Assembly: GCA_905250115.1 (NCBI GenBank) | Contig: CAJNOI010000002.1 | Span: 1,515,678-1,579,677 of the forward strand | Length of the DNA: 64,000 nt | Reading direction: 5' to 3' | Source: Adineta steineri | Lineage: Eukaryota; Rotifera; Eurotatoria; Adinetida; Adinetidae | In this document: positions 12,456 through 21,791 of the stretch, one piece after another | How the letters are laid out: each line of letters begins with the position of its first letter | Numbering within the stretch: the first letter of the stretch is position 1 | Position numbers and translations under genes: made by a program | Notes under the pieces: model-generated | What the model saw: only the letters and a program-made list of their open reading frames with translations | Database searches by the model: none | What the model was told of the DNA's origin: nothing

Positions 12456-13162
12456 ATGGTTCGATCGACTAATAGCAATAGCAAGAGTACAAATTCTGCT
12501 CGTGGTCGAGTAACTAAAGCAAAGAATAGCAATCGTGCATCGTAAGTATACACTCTTTTCTATTATTACTCTTATTATATGGATAATAAATAGAATTCGA
12601 AAACGATCATCAACAGCTCGAACTAGTAGTACGAGCAGTAAACGAGCAACTAAACGTAATCGTACACCCTCTTCTGGTCGTGGTACATCTACAGCACGTA
12701 GTTCTTCGACTAACAGTAATAATAGACGAAACACATTACGTAGTAGTAACAAAAGTCAATCATCAATTCGAAATGTTCATGGAATGAATAATAGTGCAGT
12801 TCGAAATGGACGTTCAACGAATGCATCACGAACACCAAGTAGAACAAAAAAGAATTCGTCAACTACTGGTTCACGAAAGAAAACGACAAAAAATACTAGC
12901 AGTCGTTTAAATAATAAAAAGAAGACTACAATAGGTAGCAAGAATAATAATAATAATAATCGACGACGACAACCATTAGGACGTAATCAACAAAGTAATA
13001 CGAAATTGTTTTATTTTTTATCTTTTAATCGATATAAAATTATTTGTAGAAAAAAAAAAAACGTCAACAAGTATTTCATCATTGATCCCTACAACAGCAT
13101 CAAATTTAGCTCGACCTGATGATGATTTTCATCGTGAATCGAATTTTGAAACCAATGAATAA
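12456..13162 (+). CDS. Small, strongly basic Ser/Thr/Arg/Asn-rich protein
   Basis: Not recognised. Exons 12456-12541, 12594-12994 and 13050-13162 splice in phase to 199 aa. The body is almost entirely Ser, Thr, Arg, Lys and Asn with no hydrophobic core, so it is predicted disordered and highly positively charged. Tracts such as KKTTKN and NNRRRQPLGRNQQ look able to bind nucleic acid. The last 20 residues differ and are acidic (RPDDDFHRESNFETNE). No zinc finger, RRM or histone fold is visible. Composition recalls linker-histone tails, protamine-like or nucleolar proteins, but that is only a resemblance. Support for a real gene is the clean splice phase across all three exons and a start codon with clear coding bias behind it. 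Confidence 0.6.
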
Positions 13163-15024
13163 AAGCATTCAATCTATAAAAAAAACTACTGATCTAAAAC
13201 ATTGATTTCGTCGATATCGATTTTGAATATTCTTTTTGTCTTGTTTTTTTTCTCCTAAGATCAGTAGTTAGTTATTCATACTGAAAATAAATGCATACAA
13301 ATCGAACAAAATCATTATTCAGAACAGAAATTTATATTGCCTTTCATTTACCAACGACATAGATAATATAATGATTTTTTTTTCTTGTGATATCATTTGA
13401 CAAAACTGAGTATCAACAAATCAATTAATTTACATGTGTCAAAAAGACAAGAAAAATCATTAATATTTTTTTGATATTTATACTTTATTGTCCAGTTTTA
13501 AATATTGATCATATATGTTCAGGTGACAAATCAATAGTCTTAAAAGTTATAAAGCTTAGAAACAAGTAATACATATTTTTATCTATAACTTAATAACTAT
13601 TGTTTCATATAACAATTAATCATTATATATCATATAGAAAAAAAAAGTTACTTGATTAGAATTGTTATTTTTCTTTTGCCTGTGAATTTTTAAAAATAGA
13701 AAATTTTCAGTCACTTATTCACTATCATTTAAGTTTTATGAGAAAAAAATTCACTTGTATTGCCTGAAGTTATTTGAGTACTTTTTTTTTCTCTTATATT
13801 TGAATCCGAGAATAAGTAATGGTTGTCGCGTATAGATCATGTCAAAAAGACACATACACTCTTTTTTTTTGCTCTTCAAGTCATTGTCAATGACCATCCG
13901 TGTGGAAATATAGAAACAATGTTTTTCACTTTAGATCGCCTACAGGCTTTACTTCTAGTTGAGTAACTAGACAGTCTATTTTCTTCGTTCCTTTTTTTAT
14001 TCCTTCTTCTTTTTTTCCTTATTCCTCATTGGTTTGAGTCAAAAAGTGTCTTGCCTTTCTAACAAATCATGGAACGAGGAATGATAATGTGTGCGCATTA
14101 TGTTGACGATGACAAGTGAAAAAAGCGATAGAGAAGAAAAAAAGTAACCAACTAAACATTTTTTTCATTATTTATTCATTAATATCAATGCGTGCTTGCA
14201 ATGTAATATGAAACGACTTCAAAAAAAAAGAGAAGAAATGAAGTGTATTTGACAGAATGAACATTTTGTTTCAAAAGAAGTTGCTCGAATGACTAAATAG
14301 TTCGATGTATGTATATGAGAATAATCATTCATTGGAGTAAATGGATCTTCAATTATCGATCTTTTCTCCGGGCTGTTCACATTTTTCTTTCGAAAACTAG
14401 ATGATTAATAAATAATTTACCTGAAATAACATTGCCGTGATGCTTTTATAGTATAAAAAGAAATTCGAGATCGGTTATTTTCCTAATGTACGGTGTGCGC
14501 TTACATCTATCAAAAAGATAACAAATCGTCATAAAATGTCTAATCTCTTTTGATAATGTTCGACGAACAAAGAAAACATATGTTAGCGCATGATCAATAA
14601 AAAAAAAATCTAAAATGTATATTTCTCTTAGTCTACTATTTTTTGATGCTGAAAAAAACTAACATGAAGAAAAAAACGAAGAGAGAGAGAGAGAGAGAAG
14701 AGATAGTTTTCTTTTCTCTTTTATGTTCATTAAATTGTTTGCTAAAAAGCAGAGACAAAAGAGAGTGAGAAAGAAACGGAAAGAGCAAAACGCGTAAAAA
14801 AAACGAGAGAAAAAGAAAGTAGTGATAAGAAGTAGTAGAAGATCATTTGAAACGGAAAAGCTAGTGAGACACGCACACATCCATCCGATCGAGTCTCAAT
14901 CTCTCTAGTCAAGTGTTTAAAAGTAATTTTGGCTTGAGGCTATCAACGTATTTTCTTTGTGTTCATAACTACAAAAGACAATACATATATCTATTGATAT
15001 ATAGATATATATTTCAAAACGATT
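13163..15024. other. Intergenic upstream of the nuclear receptor gene
   Basis: About 1.9 kb with no gene I can support. The part nearest the receptor gene (14660-14900) is GA-rich, with a (GA)n run at about 14680-14698 followed by purine-rich sequence and several CACG/ACGC motifs. That pattern would fit a promoter or 5' untranslated region. No TATA box can be assigned confidently. Confidence 0.5.
14650..14910 (+). promoter_or_regulatory. Putative GA-rich promoter / 5' UTR of NR2E1-like gene
   Basis: A purine-rich block with a (GA)n run at about 14680-14698, clearly more G-rich than its surroundings, sits 120-370 bp upstream of the receptor start codon. GAGA-type tracts are common in animal promoters. 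Assignment rests on position and composition only. Confidence 0.3.
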
Positions 15025-16806
15025 ATGCCAGGTAAGACTTGACGTTGAGACTTTGAAAATTAGTAAAAGTCAATTATGAATATTGATTTTATATAATTAC
15101 TCTTTTTGAAAGCAATAATATTAATTCTTAAATTTTATAGGTGAACGTTTATTGAATGTTTTATGTGCTGTATGTGGCGATCGATCATCAGGGAAACATT
15201 ATGGTATCTACAGTTGTGATGGTAATTTCAGAGTTTTATACATATGATAAAAACTTAGAGAATTTTAATTGTTGATCTATCTACAAAACATTAGTCAATG
15301 ATATAAATTTGAGTTTTGTAGACAATAAAACAAGATATCAGTTACAGAAAATATTTTTGAAAGTGAGCCTTTTTTTGCGTTGGCTAATAATCGATTGGAG
15401 TTTTAATAGATTACCGACAACTTTGTTCATCACTTCAACTAAGTGGCAAGAGAATTTCACCAATCAGATTTTTTTTATACTTCTATGATATCTTGCTTTA
15501 AATAATATAGTTGAAATAATGAAATTTCTACTATCGAACGAATCATAGAAAAAAAATCTTTTTATTTAGGTTGTTCGGGATTTTTTAAACGAAGTATTCA
15601 TCGACATCGTCATTATGTATGTAAAGCTCAAGGTGAAATGAAAGATAAATGTCCTGTTGATAAGACTCATCGTAATCAATGTCGATCTTGTCGATTGGCT
15701 CGATGTTTCTTAGTCAATATGAATAAAGATGGTAATTGATTAACTTAGATTTATTTCTATTTGACAAAAAATGTTTTTATTGATATAGCTGTACAACATG
15801 AACGTGGACCACGTAAGGCAAAACCAAAAATTCTCAGTGTTTCCAGTATGATCTTACCAAGTTCAACAGGACCACCTATTGCTTGTTCATCATCACCAAT
15901 TATGACAAATGTATCTAGTCTATCAATTTCTAATCAATTCAATCGAAAATCTAAACATTCATCAACACAACAACAACAACAACAATTAACATGTTTACCA
16001 ACTATCGACAATTATAATTCATTTTCAACTATTATTAATCAAGTAATAACAAAAGAAAAATTCTTTCTTTCTTTTTTTTGTTTTAATCAACAATTATTCA
16101 TCCATCTGTAATTATTTATTTTCATAGACAACATTATATGAAGCAGCAGCTCGTCTTTTATTCACAATGACAAGTTGGTTACAAACAGTACCTTCATTTA
16201 AAATTCTTTCCAATGATGATCAAGTATAATATAAAAATTCTTTTTTTCTTTTTATCTTTATTATTATTATTTAGCGTTCACTACTTGAAGATAATTGGCA
16301 TTATCTTCTTATTGTTAATTTAAGTCAATGGATGGTACCAATGATGGCCATTCAATTAACTAACAGTACACTTTCACAAGCAGATCAAATTGAAGTACAA
16401 CGTATATGTGATTGTATTTATAAATTTCGATCACTTGGATTAGATTTTTATGAATATACATATATTAAAACTCTTTCACTTTATCAATCTTCAGGTAGAT
16501 TTTCAAATGTGACAAAAAAAATAAACGTTTATTTTGTTTTCTCTAGCTAAACCATTAATTAATCAAAATCATATTGATGCTTGTCAAGAACATGTTCTTT
16601 TCTTATTACGTACAAGTTTAATGTCTCATTCAGCAGCAACATATTCAGTCAAATTTAGTCAACTTATTGCAATAATTCAAATGATGAATCATATATCATC
16701 AAATGCTATACAACGTATTTTTTTTCCAAGTATAACTTATAATGTAACTGTTGGTAAAATTCTTTGGGAACTTTATCGTTCAAAAACAAGTGAAACAACG
16801 ACATAA
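15025..16806 (+). CDS. NR2E1: Nuclear receptor, NR2E1/tailless (TLX) type
   Basis: Orphan nuclear receptor of the tailless/TLX group, a transcriptional repressor in anterior and neural development. Exons 15025-15031, 15141-15221, 15570-15731, 15789-16042, 16128-16223, 16275-16494 and 16547-16806 give 359 aa (human 385). The DNA-binding domain starts at Cys11; the first zinc finger has [14 protein letters not shown], and the P-box is [12 protein letters not shown] as in TLX. The second finger keeps [11 protein letters not shown], and [13 protein letters not shown] follows it, a tailless signature. A Gln/Ser-rich hinge leads to a ligand-binding domain at about 170-357 ([28 protein letters not shown]). 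The first coding exon contributes only seven bases, and an intron splits the first zinc finger after Asp-Gly. NR2E3 or dissatisfaction are less likely alternatives. Confidence 0.88.
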
Positions 16807-17162
16807 ACAAAAAAGAAAAGAAAACGAACATACATTCATTTACATTTCTAGTCATTGTTTTCCCTTTCCCTTTTTCTTTTTAAATATAAATAAATATATT
16901 ACAGAATTTACTTGATATTCAATCTTTTTGAACAATACAAAGAAATTTAATTATTAAAAAGTAATTGTAGCCATGAAATTATTGTATATAAAACCTTCTT
17001 CTTGCGTCATCTTATGGGTGAAATTTGTATTTTATTTAAGAACGAATCATATCATTTTAAGTGATTTTACTATTCGTACACATGGCACTTGTTCCTCCTT
17101 GATAAAAATTTTCGATATTATTTACTGGAATCAATTATCAGTTATAAAGAACAAAATTTGAG
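16807..17162. other. Short intergenic region between NR2E1 and UMPS
   Basis: Contains T-rich 3' untranslated sequence with AATAAA near 16888, then AT-rich DNA leading into the UMPS start. No separate feature seen. Confidence 0.5.
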
Positions 17163-19055
17163 ATGAATAATTTAGAGGATCTTGTTGTGAAACTTTTTGA
17201 TATTGAAGCATTTAAATTTGGTTCATTTAAACTCAAAAGTGGCATTCAATCACCTATTTATATTGATTTACGTGTTATTATCAGTTATCCTGATATTCTT
17301 GTAATAGGAAAATTTTCATTATATATTCTCTTATATTTTTTCTTTAAAATAGAGATCAGTAGCTGTGCATATGAATGAAATACTTCAACGTTCAAATGTT
17401 ACCTATGATTCAATTTGTGGAGTTCCATATACTGCATTACCTATTGCTTCAGTAAGTGAAGAAATAATCTGATTTTTATTTTAAATTTAATTATTTGTAT
17501 GAAAGATTATCTGCGTCGATTATAAAAAACCAATGTTAATTCGAAGAAAAGAAACCAAAAATTATGGAACAAAAAAATTAATCGAAGGAAAATTCAATCA
17601 AAATGATCGATGTTTAATTATTGAAGATATTGTTACTAGTGGATCAAGTGTTATTGAAACTGCAGATGTAAATCTAAGAAATATTTTCATTCCAAAAAAG
17701 AAATTTTTATATATATTTAATTCTAGAGTCTTCGTGCAGAAGGTATACAAGTAACAGATGCTATTGTCTTTTTTGATCGACAACAAAACGGGGATAATAA
17801 TTTAAAAGAAAAAAATATTCGATTACTTAGGTAATATATACATTTAATTTTCAAAAAGATTAATGAATAAGATTTTTATATTAGAGTTTTAACAATTACA
17901 CAAGTTTTAGAATATCTTGTTAAAAATAAAAGAATTACTCAAGAAGTTTCAAATGATGTTCAAGAATTTATACGTCAAAATCAAACTGAATTACCTGCAT
18001 TGAAGAATGGAATTATTGAAATGAAAAGTTCATCTATTCCTATTCGTCAACGATTTCAAACAATTAGAGAAGAAAAAAAAACTAATCTTTGTTTATGTGC
18101 TGATTTAACAAGTCTTGATGAAATTATTGAAGTAAATATTGATTTTAAAAAACCTTTCTCTCTCTATATATATTTTAGTTATCGAAACAAGTGGGACCAA
18201 ATATTTGTATGTTAAAAATACATTGTGATATTTTAAATGATTTTTCAATGGAGAAAATTCAACAATTAAAAAATATTTCAAGAACATTTAATTTTCTTCT
18301 ACTTGAAGATCGGTAATTAAAAGAAATATGTTATTTTCTTTTTTGTGTAAAATTAATTATTTTATAGTAAATTTGCTGATATTGGTAATACTGTCCAATT
18401 ACAATATACCAAAGGTCTTTTTCAAATTGCTACATGGGCTGATCTTGTCACAGTTCATGTCTTACCTGGTGAAGGTATTGTTCAAGCTTTAGAACAGGTT
18501 AGGATTATTTTTCTTTTTCGTATACGAAATAATAAATATCAATTTGAAATATTAGTCAGTTCAATCAATCGACGAGCCACGTGGATGTTTATTAATAGCA
18601 CAAATGTCATCCAAAGGTGCTCTCACGAACAACGAGGATTATGTTAAAGGTTTGCCGACAAAACTTTACATATTTTTAAACAAGATTTTTTCGTTTTGTT
18701 CGTTCTTATACAGGTGTAATTAAATGTGCCGAAAAATATCCAGATTATGTTATTGGATTTATTTCACAATCACGTCTTACTACTGATAATAAATTTATTC
18801 ATTGTACTCCAGGTAAATTAATTAATATTATTGAAGATTATATAATGAATTTTATTATATTTAGGTATTCATTTGAATAATACCGGTGATCAACTTGGTC
18901 AACAATATGTAACACCAAGACAAGCAATTGATGGACGTGGTGCTGATATTCTTATTGTTGGTCGTGCTATAACCGATTCAATTAATCGAATTAAAACTTG
19001 TGAAGAATATCAACAAGAAGGATATAACGTATATGAACAGTTACGTAATATTTAA
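17163..19055 (+). CDS. UMPS: Uridine 5'-monophosphate synthase
   Basis: Bifunctional enzyme for the last two steps of de novo pyrimidine synthesis: orotate phosphoribosyltransferase (N-terminal) and OMP decarboxylase (C-terminal). Exons 17163-17300, 17353-17451, 17506-17667, 17727-17830, 17885-18131, 18179-18312, 18368-18497, 18556-18649, 18714-18812 and 18865-19055 give 465 aa (human 480). The PRPP-binding loop is [13 protein letters not shown] at about residues 115-127. The decarboxylase half has Lys263 and Asp267 in MLKIHCD and the catalytic [11 protein letters not shown] block at about 293-303. [12 protein letters not shown] near the end binds the phosphate. The fused animal-type order is intact. 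AATAAA lies near 19106. Confidence 0.96.
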
Positions 19056-19339
19056 GAACATTGTCGTTTTTTCTTTTTGATTTTTGTATGTTTTATTCTA
19101 TCGTAAATAAACTATGGTAGAAGGAGGGAGATATCCTCATTTGGTTATATGTCATATTCATTTTCGAGGTCAACACATGTGTTTCATATATTTTTGCAAT
19201 TCAATGAGTTGTCGTCTCTCTTATGTAAAGAAAAAGACAAAAAAAAGAACCGTGATCTTTTCGTTTCTTAATCTTGACTTATTTAAAATATCGTTCATCA
19301 AGTTTTGTATGTATTATGTTCACATATAAATCACAAGCA

Positions 19340-20161
19340 ATGATTATCTTTAGTTTTTATTTTATTTTCTTATTTCATTCAATAAATGGACAACAAGGAA
19401 TATATAATATGTTTATGCCAGATTTACCTCCATTACATCCTCGTGTACCATCGTCATCGAATTCATTGTTAACTCGTGAAACTCATACATTTACAACACG
19501 TTCATTTACAAAAATAAATCTATCAGGTGGACCATTTAATGTTAAACTTTATCATAATATAAATTCAAATGATAATTATACATCGGTTGAAGTTGAAGCT
19601 GAACAATCTTTACATAAATTAATTTCAATTGATATTATACAAAATGATATACTTACAATTCGTATGGTAGAAAATTTAAATCTAAATAATAATCATACAA
19701 ATATAACATTAATAATTATATATCGAGAATTAACTGAACTTTATATTGATGGATTAATTAATGTACAATGTGTTAATCAAATACAAACACATATGTTTCG
19801 TTTACATCATCGTGGTACTGGTTCAATAAAATTAAAATTACATGTTAATATACTTGATGCATATCTTCATTCAATTGGTCGTATTAAATTATGTGGACAA
19901 GTGAATGATGATGCTATATTAAAATCATTAGGCGTTGGTGATGTAGATTGTCGGAATTTATTAACAAAAAAAATCAATGTGATTTCAAGTGGAATTGGAA
20001 ACATTTATATAACAGCTATTGATGAAATTAATATAACATTAAGTGGTATTGGTACTGTTTATTATTCGGGTCCATTAAAACAACAAATTAAAACAGGTTT
20101 AGGAAATATAATGGAAATGCCGATGAATGATCAACAAATATTCAATCAAGATTTAGATTAG
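19340..20161 (+). CDS. Secreted DUF2807-like (head GIN domain) protein
   Basis: Single exon, 273 aa. The ATG at 19340 is chosen because it opens directly into a hydrophobic signal peptide (about residues 1-18). The preceding in-frame residues are charged and lack this. The body, about residues 55-255, has the rhythmic beta-helix pattern of DUF2807 / putative auto-transporter adhesin head-GIN domains. It shows repeated short strands with GTGSIKLKL, SLGVGDVDC, SSGIGNIYITA and LSGIGTVYYSG, each turn built on a Ser/Gly-x-Gly motif. There are several potential N-glycosylation sites. This domain is mainly known from Bacteroidetes and other bacteria, where its function is unclear. Lack of introns next to the ten-exon UMPS gene, 284 bp away, suggests acquisition by transfer or retroposition. 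Codon use looks like the neighbours', so any transfer would not be recent. Confidence 0.75.
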   Translation: MIIFSFYFIFLFHSINGQQGIYNMFMPDLPPLHPRVPSSSNSLLTRETHTFTTRSFTKINLSGGPFNVKLYHNINSNDNYTSVEVEAEQSLHKLISIDIIQNDILTIRMVENLNLNNNHTNITLIIIYRELTELYIDGLINVQCVNQIQTHMFRLHHRGTGSIKLKLHVNILDAYLHSIGRIKLCGQVNDDAILKSLGVGDVDCRNLLTKKINVISSGIGNIYITAIDEINITLSGIGTVYYSGPLKQQIKTGLGNIMEMPMNDQQIFNQDLD

Positions 20162-20890
20162 AATAGTTTTATATATATATTTTTTTTGTCTTTTGTATTT
20201 ATTTGTATTCGAGCCAAAAATTTTCTTTTTCTAATTGAAATATAGTTTCTTCTTTATTCTTATCAATGACCTATTCACATTTCATAAAAATCATTATTTA
20301 GCATGCAAGCTGTTCTTTATTTATTTGTTACTAACATCGACACATATATCTATAAATATAAGTAAGAAAATGATCTAGCTCGTCGGAAGATAAGAAAAAG
20401 AGAAAAGAACTACAGTCGAATCCAATGCGACGGAAAATGTCGCGCGAACGCACACGAAGAGACCACCATCTGGCTCTGTTCTTGAGACGACGACGCTGAT
20501 AGATGCGATCATAATGACGAGTGAGAAAAAGAAGGAAGAGAAGCAATTCGGAACTCTCTCCCTTGCCATTGCCATCCCGCTGAGACCGTGGATCGTATAT
20601 GTGTTCTTCTCTGGCACACATATAAACACACATTGAGACAGACGCAAACGATTCAACAATGCTACTGATAAGACTGCCGGCAGAAATGCATTCTAAGTTG
20701 TATTTGTCTCTTCATTCATCTCAAATGGCAATATATAAGGATGATGATAATCACTAACATCATGATAATATTATTCTTCCTATTTGATAGATGATTGTTT
20801 TTAAATAGATACATTATATTATCGCACTATTTTAGAATAAAAATATACAATAAAATAGAAAAACGATACAATCAATAGATAATCGTTAAT
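20162..20890. other. Intergenic with a GC-richer block (20370-20690)
   Basis: The centre of the gap is clearly richer in C and G than its surroundings (gcgacggaaaatgtcgcgcg near 20427), with several CG dinucleotides. Flanks are AT-rich. Open minus-strand frames here (20331-20659) have no recognisable domain. It most likely holds the promoter or 5' untranslated region of the membrane-protein gene at 20891. Confidence 0.4.
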
Positions 20891-21613
20891 ATGCATCGTA
20901 CACATTCATCAAAACCTTATGATATTTTACATGGTATTAATTTTTCTACGAATACATCATCAATATTTGCTTATCTCAGTTATTTTCCACCGCCACCACC
21001 TATTATACCCGGTCCACCACCTCAACGTTCTTGGACATGTTCAGCTCATTCCTTATTATCAACATCATGTTTTGTATCGGACGATTTAAATCCTCCTGGT
21101 TTACGTACATTAATTCCAATAGTTGGTAAAAATCAATCTTCATCTATCAAAAACATATCTCTTATAGACGAACCTACGCATCAAAATTCTAAAATACCAC
21201 CAATATTACAATTTTTACAAAATCAAATAACAGTTATTCTTCTATTAATTATAGTATTAAGTATATTAATCTTTATTATATTATTCTTTTTATTATTTCT
21301 TTATATTCATCGTATACGACAAAGACAATTATTATCAAATAGTCATGCAGAAACTGATGATAATAATAATAATAATAATAATAATTTAGAATTAAATAAT
21401 AATAATAATAATAAAAATAAGAAATTTTATTATCATTTAATACCTTATCGTGAAAAAAGAGAAAAACGTACAATGCCATTAAGAACTATACATGATGAAA
21501 ATAAACTATTACGTTCAAAACATCATGATTCTCCGGTACTTGAAGCTATACCTTTAACTAAAACCAGTGGACTTCATATAAATGATAATGATGAACAAGA
21601 AGAAGCTCTTTAA
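20891..21613 (+). CDS. Single-pass membrane protein of unknown function
   Basis: Intronless, 240 aa, not recognised. The N-terminal half includes a proline run (YFPPPPPIIPGPPP) and Cys/Ser-rich sequence and has no classical signal peptide. One strong hydrophobic segment at about residues 118-143 is followed by a positively charged stop-transfer sequence (HRIRQRQ), so the C-terminal 100 residues are expected to be cytosolic. That tail has two Asn runs encoded by AAT repeats and a basic patch (REKREKRT). The polarity suggests a type III or signal-anchor protein. Support comes from a long frame with a clear membrane segment and animal-like codon use. It could be a lineage-specific receptor-like protein, but no domain is visible. 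Confidence 0.6.
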   Translation: MHRTHSSKPYDILHGINFSTNTSSIFAYLSYFPPPPPIIPGPPPQRSWTCSAHSLLSTSCFVSDDLNPPGLRTLIPIVGKNQSSSIKNISLIDEPTHQNSKIPPILQFLQNQITVILLLIIVLSILIFIILFFLLFLYIHRIRQRQLLSNSHAETDDNNNNNNNNLELNNNNNNKNKKFYYHLIPYREKREKRTMPLRTIHDENKLLRSKHHDSPVLEAIPLTKTSGLHINDNDEQEEAL

Positions 21614-21725
21614 TATTTCTTTTTTTTGTCTTGTAAATGTTCATTTCTTTTCTTTTTACTCAGGAAAGGAAAAATACAAAAAAGAAAGTGTTTTCCCACA
21701 CTTTGCCTGTTCTATATCTTCAAAA

Positions 21726-21772
21726 CAAACACACACACACACACGCACACACGCATACACCCACGCGTACAT
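21726..21772. repeat. (AC)n microsatellite
   Basis: An acacacac run interrupted by gc steps lies between the stop of the membrane-protein gene and the convergent RING gene. Confidence 0.8.
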
Positions 21773-21791
21773 AAATATATATTGCAATCAA

